A stretch of 64,000 bases of DNA from Pigmentiphaga sp. NML080357. Lineage in GTDB: Bacteria > Pseudomonadota > Gammaproteobacteria > Burkholderiales > Burkholderiaceae_B. This document shows positions 7,622 to 16,991 of this stretch, piece by piece. Made by a program: the position numbers and the translations under genes. The stretch is from positions 1 to 64,000 of the forward strand of contig NZ_NINW01000024.1 in assembly GCF_002188465.1 (NCBI RefSeq). The letters run 5' to 3'. Each line of letters starts with the position of its first letter. Position 1 is the first letter of the stretch. The notes below the pieces were generated by a model, which was given only the letters and a program-made list of their open reading frames with translations, was not told the origin of the DNA and did not search any database.

Positions 7622-8710
7622 ATGAGCCATACATCCTTCGATCCGCCGTTCCACGATGCCGATGCCTTCGCGGCGTTCGAGCTGCTGTCCAGTGCCATCC
7701 TGGTCATCGACGACGATGGCCTGATCCGCTATGCCAATGCGCCGGCCGAAGACCTGTTCGAGGTATCGGTACGGCAGCTCTATGCAGTGCGCGCATGCGA
7801 CCTGTTCCGCGACGGCGAGCAACTGCGCCAGTCGCTCGAAGAGGCCAAGTCGCAGCAGTTCGCCGACAAGAGGCAGATACTCGAGATCGACCGCCTGGGA
7901 CGCGAGCCGACGCAGGTGTCGGCCACGGTGGTGGCGCTGTACGGGCAGCCATGGCCGGCGCTGATCGAGCTGCGCGAGATCGAGCAGCAATTGAAGGTGG
8001 ATCGCGAAGAGCGCCTGCTGGAACAGGCGCAGGCCAATCGCGAACTGCTGCGAAATCTGGCGCACGAGATCAAGAATCCCCTGGGCGGGCTGCGCGGCGC
8101 GGCCCAGTTGCTGGAAGCGGAGCTGTCCGAACCCGCGCTGATCGAGTACACCCAGGTCATCATCCAGGAAGCCGACCGCCTGCAGACGCTGGTGGACCGC
8201 CTGCTGGTTCCGCACCGGGCCCCGCGCATCGTCGGCGACGTCAACATCCACGAGGTGTGCGAACGCGTGCGCTCGCTGGTGCTGGCCGAATACCCGAGCG
8301 GGCTCAAGATCGTGCGCGACTACGACGCCGCCATTCCCGAGTTCCGGGGCGACAAGGCGCAACTGATCCAGGCCGTGCTGAACATCGTGCGCAACGCGGC
8401 GGAAGCCCTGTCGGCGCGCATCGCCGCGGGCGACGCCGAGATCACGCTGCGCACCCGAGTGGTTCGGCAGATCACGCTGGCCAAGCAGCGCTTCAAGCTG
8501 GCATTGGAATTGCATGTGATGGACAACGGTCCAGGCATTCCCCCGGAACTGCTGGACCGGATCTTCCACCCGCTGGTTTCCGGACGTGAAGGAGGCAGCG
8601 GGTTGGGATTGACCTTGGCCCAGACTTTCGTGCAGCAGCACGAGGGTGTGATCGAATGCGACAGCCGGCCCGGCCTGACCGATTTCCGGCTGTTGCTGCC
8701 ACTGCCCTGA
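7622..8710 (+). CDS. ntrB: Nitrogen regulation sensor kinase/phosphatase NtrB
   Basis: A 362-residue soluble histidine kinase with no membrane segment. It has an N-terminal PAS domain (about residues 15-120, ILVIDDDGLIRYANAPAEDL), the H-box NLAHEIKNPLGGLRGAAQLL with phosphorylated His148, then N-box NIVRNAAEAL and G-boxes DNGPGIP and GGSGLGLTLA. Known NtrB proteins respond to PII and phosphorylate or dephosphorylate NtrC. ntrC follows 51 bases downstream. The ATG at 7622 directly follows the T-run of the glnA terminator and has no Shine-Dalgarno, so translation may be weak, or a later start may be used. Confidence 0.95.
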   Translation: MSHTSFDPPFHDADAFAAFELLSSAILVIDDDGLIRYANAPAEDLFEVSVRQLYAVRACDLFRDGEQLRQSLEEAKSQQFADKRQILEIDRLGREPTQVSATVVALYGQPWPALIELREIEQQLKVDREERLLEQAQANRELLRNLAHEIKNPLGGLRGAAQLLEAELSEPALIEYTQVIIQEADRLQTLVDRLLVPHRAPRIVGDVNIHEVCERVRSLVLAEYPSGLKIVRDYDAAIPEFRGDKAQLIQAVLNIVRNAAEALSARIAAGDAEITLRTRVVRQITLAKQRFKLALELHVMDNGPGIPPELLDRIFHPLVSGREGGSGLGLTLAQTFVQQHEGVIECDSRPGLTDFRLLLPLP

Positions 8711-8761
8711 ACTCATGAAGTGAATGGAGTATCTTTTGCCAGCGTTCCTAGGAAGTCAGCG

Positions 8762-10279
8762 ATGAAACCGATCTGGATCGTAGATGATGACCGTTCGATC
8801 CGCTGGGTGCTCGAAAAAGCCTTGGCTCGCGAGAACCTGCCCAGCCGCAGTTTCGGCACCGCGCGCGAGGCCCTGGACGCGCTCGGCGACGACGTGCCGC
8901 AGGTCCTGGTGACCGACATCCGCATGCCCGGCGCCGGGGGCATCGAGCTGTTGCAGGCGGTCAAGCGGCGCTTTCCGGCGCTGCCGGTCATCGTCATGAC
9001 CGCGTACTCCGACCTCGAGAGCGCGGTGTCCGCCTTCCAGGGAGGCGCGTTCGAGTATCTGCCCAAGCCGTTCGACGTCGACACCGCCACGGAGCTGATC
9101 CGGCGCGCGGTCGAGGAAAGCCTGCGCGAAGAGGCTTCGGCCGACGAGACGCTGGTGGGAACGCCCGAGATCCTGGGGCAGGCCCCGGCCATGCAGGAAG
9201 TCTTCCGCGCCATCGGGCGCCTGTCGCAGTCGCAGGTAACCGTAATGATCACGGGCGAGTCCGGCAGCGGCAAGGAGCTGGTGGCGCGGGCACTGCATCG
9301 CCACAGTGCCCGCGCTTCCGGCCCCTTCGTGGCCATCAATACCGCGGCCATTCCCCGCGACCTGCTGGAGTCGGAGCTGTTCGGCCATGAGCGCGGCGCA
9401 TTCACCGGCGCGCAAAGCATGCGGCGCGGCCGGTTCGAGCAGGCCGACGGCGGTACCTTGTTCCTGGATGAGATCGGCGACATGCCGGCGGAATTGCAGA
9501 CCCGGCTATTGCGCGTGCTGTCGGATGGCAGCTTCTATCGGGTTGGCGGGCACAGTCCCGTGCACGCCAACGTGCGCGTGATCGCTGCGACGCACCAGCC
9601 GCTGGAAGAGCGCGTCAAGCAGGGCCTGTTCCGCGAAGACCTGTTCCATCGGCTCAACGTCATCCGCCTGCGGCTGCCGCCGCTGCGCGAGCGGGCAGAG
9701 GACATCCCGCTGCTGGCGCGCCACTTCCTCGCGCGCAGCGCACGCGATCTGGGCGTCGAACCCAAGCGCTTCACGCCGGCCGCGTTGGCCGCCTTGTCGC
9801 GGTTTCCGTTTCCCGGCAACGTGCGGCAACTGGAGAACATCTGCCATTGGCTGACCGTGATGGCGCCTGCGCAGACCGTGGACGTGCAGGACCTGCCGCC
9901 TGAGCTGCTGGAGAAAGCGCCGCGCGAGAGCCACGCCGCGGTGGGAAGCGAGGCGGCGCCGGAGGCGGCGGTGCCGGCGGGCGAGCGCCTGCCTGCGGTG
10001 CAAGGCTCCGCCGAGGCCGCCGCGCGCAGCGGGGGCGTGGCGGTGGCCGAGCGCGCCAGCCTCTGGCTGAGCGGCCTGCAGAGCGACGTCGAGCAACGGC
10101 TGCAGCGCGGCGAACCGGACATCATGCAGACGCTGACGCGCCAGTTCGAAAGCACGCTGATCACCACGGCGCTGCGCGCCACGCGCGGGCGGCGTATCGA
10201 GGCGGCGCTCAAGCTCGGGATCGGGCGCAACACCATTACGCGCAAGATCCAGGACCTGGGGCTCGAAGAGGACGATTGA
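8762..10279 (+). CDS. ntrC: Nitrogen regulation response regulator NtrC
   Basis: A 505-residue sigma-54 activator. The receiver domain (1-120) has the acidic pocket DDD and phosphorylatable Asp52 in VTDIRMPG. The AAA+ domain has Walker A GESGSGKE (about 165-172), the sigma-54-contacting loop GAFTGA (212-217) and the Walker B region GGTLFLDEIGD. A C-terminal Fis-type helix-turn-helix ends near GRNTITRKIQDLGLEEDD. The start at 8762 is preceded by AGGAAG; the frame is open 14 codons earlier, but MKPIWIVDDD is the family start. A stretch of about 60 residues rich in Ala, Glu and Pro links the AAA+ and DNA-binding domains. Confidence 0.96.
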   Translation: MKPIWIVDDDRSIRWVLEKALARENLPSRSFGTAREALDALGDDVPQVLVTDIRMPGAGGIELLQAVKRRFPALPVIVMTAYSDLESAVSAFQGGAFEYLPKPFDVDTATELIRRAVEESLREEASADETLVGTPEILGQAPAMQEVFRAIGRLSQSQVTVMITGESGSGKELVARALHRHSARASGPFVAINTAAIPRDLLESELFGHERGAFTGAQSMRRGRFEQADGGTLFLDEIGDMPAELQTRLLRVLSDGSFYRVGGHSPVHANVRVIAATHQPLEERVKQGLFREDLFHRLNVIRLRLPPLRERAEDIPLLARHFLARSARDLGVEPKRFTPAALAALSRFPFPGNVRQLENICHWLTVMAPAQTVDVQDLPPELLEKAPRESHAAVGSEAAPEAAVPAGERLPAVQGSAEAAARSGGVAVAERASLWLSGLQSDVEQRLQRGEPDIMQTLTRQFESTLITTALRATRGRRIEAALKLGIGRNTITRKIQDLGLEEDD

Positions 10280-10311
10280 AGTCCGTGGGCGCGGCGCCGG
10301 CGGCTGCGGGG

Positions 10312-11223
10312 TCAGCCCAGCGCCGTGTCCAGCAGCATCATGATCACGAAGCCCACCATGAGTCCGCAGGTCGCGAATACTTCATGGCCTTTGCGGTGGG
10401 ATTCGGGAATGATCTCATGGCTGATCACGAACAGCATCGCGCCCGCCGCGAAACCCAGGCCCCAGGGCAGCAGCACGCTCGAAAAGCCGATGATGGCTGC
10501 GCCGACCACCGCGGCCAGGGGTTCGACCAGGCCGCTGGCGATGCCTAGCGCCACCGAGGTCAGGCGGCTGTAGCCGATGCTGACCAGCGCCACCGCCACC
10601 ACCAGGCCCTCGGGTATGTCCTGGATCGAGATGCCGGTGGTCAGCGCCGAGGCGCGCAGGACGTCCGTACCCGCATAAGCCACGCCTATCGCCAGCCCCT
10701 CCGGCAGATTGTGCAGCGCGATCGCGAAGATGAACATCCAGGTGCGGCGTATGCGCACCGCGGAGTGCTTGGGCATGCCTTCCACGCCCTTGATGAAGTG
10801 CTCGTGCGGCAGGTAGCGCTCCATGATGAGCAGCAGCGCCGCGCCGAGCAGGATGGCGGCTCCCACGGTGAGCCCCGCTCCCCACGGACCGGCCCCCTGG
10901 GCCTTGGCCGCCGCCAGCCCGGGCACCACCAGGGAGAAACCGCTGGCGGCCAGCATGACGCCGGCGCCGAAGCCGAACAAGGTGTCCTGCATGCGGTCGG
11001 AAAGCCGCTGGGCGAACAGCACCGGGAGCGTACCCATGGCGGTCGCGCCGGCCGCCATGGAACCGCCGATCAGCGCTTCCTGCACGTGCGACTGGCCGTC
11101 CCACAGCGCGGCGATCATGCCATGCGCGAGGACCAGCAAGCCCCCCAGCGCGATGAGGCCGCCAAGCAGCTTGCGCAACATGCTGCCCAGCGTAGGGCTC
11201 GTGGGATCGCTATGCGTGGTCAT
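10312..11223 (-). CDS. ZIP-family divalent metal transporter
   Basis: A 303-residue inner-membrane protein with about eight hydrophobic segments. The metal-site motifs are visible: HNLPEG in TM4, IQDIPEG in TM5 and SHEIIPE in TM6. The C-terminus (LMVGFVIMMLLDTALG) closely resembles that of the Bordetella bronchiseptica transporter ZIPB, whose structure is known, so this is that subfamily or a paralogue. ZIP proteins bring zinc, and sometimes iron, manganese or cadmium, into the cytoplasm. It converges on ntrC with a 32-base gap. No Zur site was recognised upstream, so its regulation is unknown. Confidence 0.92.
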   Translation of the reverse strand: MTTHSDPTSPTLGSMLRKLLGGLIALGGLLVLAHGMIAALWDGQSHVQEALIGGSMAAGATAMGTLPVLFAQRLSDRMQDTLFGFGAGVMLAASGFSLVVPGLAAAKAQGAGPWGAGLTVGAAILLGAALLLIMERYLPHEHFIKGVEGMPKHSAVRIRRTWMFIFAIALHNLPEGLAIGVAYAGTDVLRASALTTGISIQDIPEGLVVAVALVSIGYSRLTSVALGIASGLVEPLAAVVGAAIIGFSSVLLPWGLGFAAGAMLFVISHEIIPESHRKGHEVFATCGLMVGFVIMMLLDTALG

Positions 11224-11312
11224 CCGGCATCCGTATCGGCTTGGAAGGCAGGACTGCGGGCTCGTCTCCCTATAGTAGTCATTTTGCGGCGCCGGGACCG
11301 CATGGGCGTGTG

Positions 11313-12602
11313 TTACCGATCATGAGGCGTGGCGCCGAGGCCGCTTACCACGCGCGTCACGGCGGCAAGCAGGAAGGCCAGGTCATCCTGGCCGATAGTG
11401 AAGGCCGGGGTCAGATACACGATGTTGCCGAACGGCCGCACCCAGACGCCGGCCTCGACCAGCCGCGCCCGCAAGGCATCGCGGTCGAAGGCGCCTTCGA
11501 GCTCGACCGCGCCGATGGCGCCCAGCACGCGCACGTCGCGCACCCAGGGTAGATCGCGGCACGGCGCAAGGCCCGCTTCCAGCGCGCGGGACAAGGCGGC
11601 CACCTGCTGCAGGCGCGGCTCGTGTTCGAACAGGTCCAGCGAGGCATTGGCGGCGGCGCAGGCCAGGGCGTTGCCCATGAAGGTCGGGCCGTGCATCAGG
11701 GCGTGGCCGGGATCGTCGGACCAGAAACCGTCGAACACGCGCTGGCTGGCGACGGTGGCGGCAAGCGGCAGCGTGCCGCCGGTCAGAGCCTTGGACAGCG
11801 TGATGATGTCGGGCCTCGCGCCGGCCTGTTCGAACGCGAACATCGTGCCGGTGCGGCCGAAGCCGGTGAAGATCTCGTCGTAGATCAGCAGCAGGCCGTG
11901 CCGGTCCGCCAGCCTGCGCAACCGGGCCAGCACCGCGGGCGGGTGCATCAGCATGCCGCCGGCGCCCTGGACCAGCGGCTCGACCAGGATGCCGGCCAAC
12001 TCGTGGGCGTGCTGGCGCAATAGGGATTCCAGCTCGGCTTCCGAGGCGTCGTCGCGCGGCAGCGGCGCGATCACGTGCTGGGTCAGGAGCCCGCGGAACA
12101 GGCTGTGCATGCCGTCCTCCGGGTCGCAGACCGCCATGGTGCCGAAGGTATCCCCATGGTAGCCGCCGCGGAAGGCCAGAAAGCGCGAGCGCTGGCGCTC
12201 GCCGCGGTTGAGCCAGAACTGCACGGCCATCTTCATCGCCACCTCGACCGCCACCGAGCCCGAGTCCGTATAGAACACACGATCGAAGCCGGGGCCCAGC
12301 AGGGCGCACAGGCGCTGCGCCAGCCGCGCCGCGGGTTCGTGGGTAAGGCCGCCGAACATCACGTGCGGCATCGCATCGAGCTGCGCACGCACGGCCTGCG
12401 CGATGGCCGGATGGTTGTAGCCGTGGCAGGCGGTCCACCACGAGGCCACGCCGTCCACCAGGCTGCGGCCGTCGGCCAGTTCGATGCGGCTGCCATGCGT
12501 GCGCACGACGGGCAGCGGCGGCGCGGCGGTTTTCATCTGGGCATAGGGCAGCCATACATGGCGGGCGCCGTCGGCGGCCCAGGCGGGGGAGGAGAAAGTC
12601 AT
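11313..12602 (-). CDS. bioA: Adenosylmethionine-8-amino-7-oxononanoate aminotransferase
   Basis: A 429-residue fold-type I PLP enzyme that converts 7-keto-8-aminopelargonate to 7,8-diaminopelargonate using S-adenosylmethionine as amino donor. It has HVWLPYAQMKTAAPPLPV near the N-terminus, SWWTACHGYNHP, YTDSGSVAVEVAMKMA and the PLP lysine Lys271 in LSKALTGG. These residues, including the Trp-Trp pair in the substrate pocket, separate BioA from other class III aminotransferases. It is divergent from bioF, with 98 bases between the start codons, as expected for a shared biotin-regulated control region, although I could not identify a BirA or BioQ operator there. Confidence 0.96.
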   Translation of the reverse strand: MTFSSPAWAADGARHVWLPYAQMKTAAPPLPVVRTHGSRIELADGRSLVDGVASWWTACHGYNHPAIAQAVRAQLDAMPHVMFGGLTHEPAARLAQRLCALLGPGFDRVFYTDSGSVAVEVAMKMAVQFWLNRGERQRSRFLAFRGGYHGDTFGTMAVCDPEDGMHSLFRGLLTQHVIAPLPRDDASEAELESLLRQHAHELAGILVEPLVQGAGGMLMHPPAVLARLRRLADRHGLLLIYDEIFTGFGRTGTMFAFEQAGARPDIITLSKALTGGTLPLAATVASQRVFDGFWSDDPGHALMHGPTFMGNALACAAANASLDLFEHEPRLQQVAALSRALEAGLAPCRDLPWVRDVRVLGAIGAVELEGAFDRDALRARLVEAGVWVRPFGNIVYLTPAFTIGQDDLAFLLAAVTRVVSGLGATPHDR

Positions 12603-12700
12603 GATCGTCCTGCGCCGGCACGCGGGGGGTGCGGACCTGGCGTTCCACTACAATGGCCCCCATTCTACGGTGCGGGCGCCTGGTGCGCACCGCCACGCTC

Positions 12701-13876
12701 ATGTCGATACTCGATTCACTGCTTGCCCAAGAACTCGACCGCGCGGAACAGCGCCAGATGCGGCGGCGTCTGCGTACCGCCGACTGCGCGCGCGATGGAC
12801 GCCTGTTGTTCGAGGGCAGGGAAGTGATCGATTTCTCCAGCAACGATTACCTTGGCCTGGCCCGCCATCCGGCGCTGGCCGAACGCGTGGCCGACTGGAC
12901 CGCGCGCTACGGTGCGGGGTCGCGTGCATCGCGCCTGGTGTCGGGCAATCTCGCGTTGCACGAATCGATCGAAGCCAAGCTGGCGCGCTTCAAGGGCACG
13001 GAGGCGGCGCTGCTGTTCGCGTCGGGCTGGCAGGCCAACGCCGCCGTGTTGCCCGCGCTGCTGCGCGCGGCCTCCGGACAGGGCGAGCCCATGGTGTTCT
13101 GCGACCGCCTGAACCATGCCAGCCTGCACCACGGCTGCCAGGCGGCCGGCGTGCGCCAGATCCGCTATCGCCACAACGACCTGGATCACCTCGATTCGCT
13201 GCTGGCCGAACGCGTCGGCAAGCCGGGCCTGCGCCTCGTCGTCACCGAGAGCGTGTTCAGCATGGACGGCGACCGCACCGACGTGGCCGCATTGTGTGAA
13301 CTGGCCGAGCGCCACGGCGCCTTCGTGTACCTGGACGAGGCCCATGCCACGGGCGTGCTCGGCCCCGGGGGCGCCGGGCTGGCGAGCCTGGGCCGCGGGC
13401 GGGTGGACCTGGCCATGGGCACGTTCAGCAAGGCCATGGGCAGCTTCGGGGCCTATGTGGCAGGGTCGCGGCAACTGTGCGATTACCTGCTCAATGCCTG
13501 CTCGGGATTCATCTACACCACCGCGCTGCCGCCGCCGGTGCTCGCCGCGATCGACGCCGCGCTCGATCTCGTCCCCGGCATGGACGCCGAACGGCAACGG
13601 CTGGCGCGACTGGGGAACGAACTGCGCAGGGCATTGGCGACGCTGGGCATCGGCACCGGCGCTTCGTCCACCCAGATCGTGCCCGCCATCGTCGGCGACG
13701 CCGGCGAGGCGCTCGCCCTGAGCGACCGCTTGCGGTCGCATGACCTGCTCGCGGTGGCGATCCGTCCGCCCACCGTGCCGGCCGGCACCAGCCGCCTGCG
13801 CATCGCGCTGAGCGCGGCGCATGGCGAGGAGGATGTCGTCCGGCTGATCGATGCCGTGGCGGAGGCGAGGGCATGA
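12701..13876 (+). CDS. bioF: 8-amino-7-oxononanoate synthase
   Basis: A 391-residue PLP enzyme that condenses pimeloyl-ACP with alanine, the first step of biotin ring assembly. Motifs include DFSSNDYLGLARHP, YGAGSRASRLVSG, HASLHHG and the PLP lysine Lys244 in TFSKAMGSFGAYV. The start at 12701 (MSILDSLLAQELD) is chosen on similarity of the N-terminus to BioF; the frame is open further upstream. Its stop overlaps the start of the BioH-like gene (ATGA at 13873-13876), so the run is translationally coupled. Confidence 0.96.
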   Translation: MSILDSLLAQELDRAEQRQMRRRLRTADCARDGRLLFEGREVIDFSSNDYLGLARHPALAERVADWTARYGAGSRASRLVSGNLALHESIEAKLARFKGTEAALLFASGWQANAAVLPALLRAASGQGEPMVFCDRLNHASLHHGCQAAGVRQIRYRHNDLDHLDSLLAERVGKPGLRLVVTESVFSMDGDRTDVAALCELAERHGAFVYLDEAHATGVLGPGGAGLASLGRGRVDLAMGTFSKAMGSFGAYVAGSRQLCDYLLNACSGFIYTTALPPPVLAAIDAALDLVPGMDAERQRLARLGNELRRALATLGIGTGASSTQIVPAIVGDAGEALALSDRLRSHDLLAVAIRPPTVPAGTSRLRIALSAAHGEEDVVRLIDAVAEARA

Positions 13877-14571
13877 CGGCGTCCGACGGCCGTGTCGCCA
13901 TGGGACGACCCCTGCCGCTGGTGCTGCTGCACGGCTGGGGCTTCGACGCGTCGGTGTGGGATTCCGTGCGCGAGCTGCTCGCCGACTGGCCGATCCATGT
14001 GGTGGATGCGGGATACTTCGGCCACCCGTCGATGCCGTGCCTGCCGGAGAGCTATGTGGCCGTGGGCCACTCGCTCGGCGCCATGCGCTGCCTTGCGGAA
14101 ACGGGCCCGGGATGCCGGGGGTGGGTACTGATCAACGGTTTCACGCGCTTTTCGGCGGCCGCGGATTTTCCCGAAGGGGTCCCCGTGCGCGTGATCGACC
14201 GCATGCTGATGCGCCTGGCCGCCGATCCGGCTGCCGTGGTGGACGATTTTCGCAAGCGTTGCGGCGCACCCGCGCAAGCGCCGGCGAGCGGCCTCGATGG
14301 CGCGGCGCTCGCAGAGGACTTGCGACGCCTGCGCGACGAGGACGCGCGGGACGCTTGGACGGCCCGGCAGGTGCCGGCCTGCGTGCTGGCCGGCGAGGCC
14401 GATCCCGTGGTCGCGCCGACGATGACGCGGGCATCGTTCGGCGAGGACGTCGGCTGGTGCGCCGGCGGCGGCCATTTGCTGCCGCTCACGCACGCCGCAT
14501 GGTGCGCCGCGCGGATACGGGCGTTCGCCAACGCATTGGCCGGCTCCAGCGCGGGGGTGGCATCGGCATGA
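13873..14571 (+). CDS. bioH: BioH-like alpha/beta hydrolase (pimeloyl-ACP methyl ester esterase)
   Basis: A 232-residue alpha/beta hydrolase. It has the oxyanion segment LVLLHGWGFDASVW, the nucleophile elbow GHSLG (Ser67), an acidic residue in GEADPVV and a late histidine His201 in GGGHLLPL, a complete triad. It sits between bioF and the BioC domain with ATGA overlaps at both ends, so it most likely removes the methyl group from pimeloyl-ACP methyl ester, the step that ends BioC-dependent pimelate synthesis. At 232 residues it is a little shorter than E. coli BioH (256), and the similarity is modest, so BioG- or other BioH-analogue classes remain possible. Confidence 0.82.
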   Translation: MTASDGRVAMGRPLPLVLLHGWGFDASVWDSVRELLADWPIHVVDAGYFGHPSMPCLPESYVAVGHSLGAMRCLAETGPGCRGWVLINGFTRFSAAADFPEGVPVRVIDRMLMRLAADPAAVVDDFRKRCGAPAQAPASGLDGAALAEDLRRLRDEDARDAWTARQVPACVLAGEADPVVAPTMTRASFGEDVGWCAGGGHLLPLTHAAWCAARIRAFANALAGSSAGVASA

Positions 14572-15983
14572 CCCGGGAGCGGGAGTCCCAAGGGGCCATT
14601 GCCCGGCGCTTCGATGCCGCGGCCGGCCGTTACGCTAGTCATGCGGCCCTGCAACGCGAGGTGGCCGAAGAACTGGCCACCCGCATCGCACGCCTGTCGC
14701 TGCCACCACGGCCCCGCATCCTGGAGATCGGCTGCGGCACCGGATTCCTCAGCGCGGCGTTGGCGCGACGACTCGGGCCGGCGCAATGGACCTTGACCGA
14801 CATTTCGCCGCAAATGCTGGAAACGGCGCGCCGCGAGCTCGTCTTGCCGGGGGAGAGCCGCTTTCGGGTCATGGACGGAGAATTCCCCGACATGGGCTTG
14901 GGGAGGTTCGATCTCGTCTGTTCGAGCATGGCGGTGCAATGGTTCGGCGATCTCGATGCCGGACTGGCGCGCATGGGAAGGCTGCTGGACGAGGGAGGAT
15001 GGATGGCCGTCGCGACCCTGGCGGCCGATACTTTCGTCGAATGGCGTGCGGCCCACGCGCAGCACGGCCTGGACGCCGCGGTGCGGACCTATCCCCAGCC
15101 CGGGCGCATAGGCGTGTCGCTGCCAGGTTTGCGCCGCTCGATGGCGTCCGAATTGCGGGTGCAGCGGCATCGAGACGGCATCGAGTTCCTGCGCGGCCTC
15201 AAGGCGATCGGCGCCGATGCGCCGGCACCGGGCCACCGGCCTTTGCCGCCCGCCGCGCTCAAACGAATACTGGGTACTTTCGACAGGCAGGGGGCAAGCG
15301 TGACCTACCATGTGGCTTATGGAACCTGGAACAAGGGCGCCACGCCGCGCGGCGTGTTCGTGACCGGCACCGACACCGGCATCGGCAAGACGCTGGTATC
15401 GGCCGTGCTGGCGCGCGCCTGGAACGCAGACTATTGGAAGCCGCTGCAGACCGGCGTGGCGACCGAACCGGACGACACCGGTACGGTCGCCACGCTGGCC
15501 GGCCTGCCACCGGCCCGCATCCACGCGCCCCACGCCGTGCTGCAGGCGCCGCTCTCGCCCTGGGCCGCGGCCCGCGAGGAAGGCGTGAGACTGGACGTGG
15601 CGGATATCGCGGCTCCCTCTACGGAGGCGCCACTGGTGGCCGAAGGCGCCGGCGGCCTGCTGGTGCCGATCGACGACCGCTCCACCATGATCGACCTGAT
15701 CGCCCGCCTGGGCCTGCCTGTGATCCTGGTGGCGCGGAGCACGCTGGGCACGCTCAATCACACGTTGTTGTCGCTGGAGGCGCTGCGGGCGCGCGGCATT
15801 CCCGTTGCCGGCGTGGTCATGAGCGGCGAGCCCTCTGCAGGCAACCGCCTGGGCATCGAACAGTTCGGCAGGGTCAGGGTGCTGGCGGAGATCCCGCGCC
15901 TGACTGCCGTCGATGCCTTCACCGTGGCTGAACTCGCGCGCGCCATTCCTCCGTTCGAGGAGGTGCTGGCCGGCGCGGCCTAG
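14568..15983 (+). CDS. bioC-bioD: BioC-BioD fusion: malonyl-ACP methyltransferase and dethiobiotin synthetase
   Basis: A single 471-residue open frame. Residues about 1-240 are Bio[17 protein letters not shown], the SAM-binding motif [18 protein letters not shown], then MAVQWFGDL. It starts fatty-acid-like pimelate synthesis by methylating malonyl-ACP. Residues about 260-471 are Bio[15 protein letters not shown] (P-loop), [21 protein letters not shown] and [15 protein letters not shown]. This part closes the ureido ring with CO2 and ATP. I see no stop between them. An in-frame GTG at 15300 with AGGGGG upstream might also start a separate BioD. The start overlaps the esterase stop (ATGA). bioB is not in the window. 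The stop overlaps the xthA stop on the other strand as CTAG. Confidence 0.9.
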   Translation: MTRERESQGAIARRFDAAAGRYASHAALQREVAEELATRIARLSLPPRPRILEIGCGTGFLSAALARRLGPAQWTLTDISPQMLETARRELVLPGESRFRVMDGEFPDMGLGRFDLVCSSMAVQWFGDLDAGLARMGRLLDEGGWMAVATLAADTFVEWRAAHAQHGLDAAVRTYPQPGRIGVSLPGLRRSMASELRVQRHRDGIEFLRGLKAIGADAPAPGHRPLPPAALKRILGTFDRQGASVTYHVAYGTWNKGATPRGVFVTGTDTGIGKTLVSAVLARAWNADYWKPLQTGVATEPDDTGTVATLAGLPPARIHAPHAVLQAPLSPWAAAREEGVRLDVADIAAPSTEAPLVAEGAGGLLVPIDDRSTMIDLIARLGLPVILVARSTLGTLNHTLLSLEALRARGIPVAGVVMSGEPSAGNRLGIEQFGRVRVLAEIPRLTAVDAFTVAELARAIPPFEEVLAGAA

Positions 15984-16759
15984 ATCTCCAGCGTCGCCAC
16001 TACCGGCGCGTGGTCCGAGGGCTGCTCGTTCTTGCGGATTTCGCGCTCGATCACGCAAGCGCTGCATACGGCCTTCAAGGTATCCGACAGCAGGATGTGG
16101 TCGATGCGCAGACCGGCGTTGCGGCGGAACGCCAGCTGCCGGTAGTCCCACCAGCTGAAGGACTTGGGCGGCTGTTCGAACAGCCGGAAAGCGTCGTGCA
16201 GGCCGACATCCAGCAGCGAACGGAATGCGGCCCGCTCGGGTTCCGACACCAGCACGCTGCCTTCCCACTTGGCCGGATCGTGAACGTCGCGATCATCCGG
16301 CGCGACGTTGTAGTCGCCCAGCACGGCCAGGCGTGGATAGCGGGCCAGTTCCTTCTGCAGTCCTTCGCGGAAGGCGGCGAACCATTTCAGCTTGTATTCG
16401 TATTTGTCGCTTCCCACCGACTGGCCGTTGGGGCAATAGGCGCTGACGATGCGCAGTTCGCCGGCCGGGGTATCCAGCGTGGCGGCGATGACGCGCTGCT
16501 GGGTGTCCTCGAACCCGTCGATGTTCTTGGCCACGTCCTTGACCGGCTGGCGGGTCAGGATGGCGACCCCGTTGTAGGTCTTCTGGCCGGTGAAGACGGC
16601 GTGATAGCCGATTTCCTCCAGGGCCGCGACGGGGAACTTGTCGTCGGGAAGCTTGAGCTCCTGCAGGCACAGGGCATCGACCGGATTGGCCTGCAGATAG
16701 GCGATGACCTGCGGCAGGCGCACGTTGAGGGAGTTGATGTTCCAGGTGGCGAGCTTCAT
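15980..16759 (-). CDS. xthA: Exodeoxyribonuclease III
   Basis: A 259-residue exonuclease III/AP endonuclease that cleaves DNA at abasic sites and degrades 3' ends during base excision repair. Visible are [18 protein letters not shown], the metal ligand [42 protein letters not shown] and the catalytic SDHAPVVA near the C-terminus. The length is normal. It converges on bioCD with overlapping stop codons. Confidence 0.95.
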   Translation of the reverse strand: MKLATWNINSLNVRLPQVIAYLQANPVDALCLQELKLPDDKFPVAALEEIGYHAVFTGQKTYNGVAILTRQPVKDVAKNIDGFEDTQQRVIAATLDTPAGELRIVSAYCPNGQSVGSDKYEYKLKWFAAFREGLQKELARYPRLAVLGDYNVAPDDRDVHDPAKWEGSVLVSEPERAAFRSLLDVGLHDAFRLFEQPPKSFSWWDYRQLAFRRNAGLRIDHILLSDTLKAVCSACVIEREIRKNEQPSDHAPVVATLEI

Positions 16760-16991
16760 CGGGCGAGGCGATTTCTAGTATGGATGCGGGCTAACGGGGG
16801 ATTCATCGCCCCATCCGCTGGGCTGGCTGCAAAGCCGAGGCGCGCTTGGCAGCCGGATGGATGTCCGCCGCCTTGCGCATGATAGCAGCCTCGATTCGTG
16901 TGGACCGAATCGCTCGTCTACCCCGCCCGGCCTCGACCCCGGATGCGCCCGGCCTCGACCCGGCAGCCGGCGGACCCATGGCCGGGAACGT

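Noticed and set aside
6143-8716. An 857-codon minus-strand frame across glnA and ntrB
   Set aside because: It is antisense to two well-supported genes and crosses their terminator.
13851-14567. Upstream extension of the BioC frame through the esterase gene
   Set aside because: The ATGA overlap at 14568 and the start of BioC similarity place the real start there; the upstream part is the wrong frame of the esterase.
15980-15983. Overlapping stop codons of bioCD and xthA as a regulatory site
   Set aside because: CTAG overlaps of convergent stops are common in compact genomes and carry no further signal.
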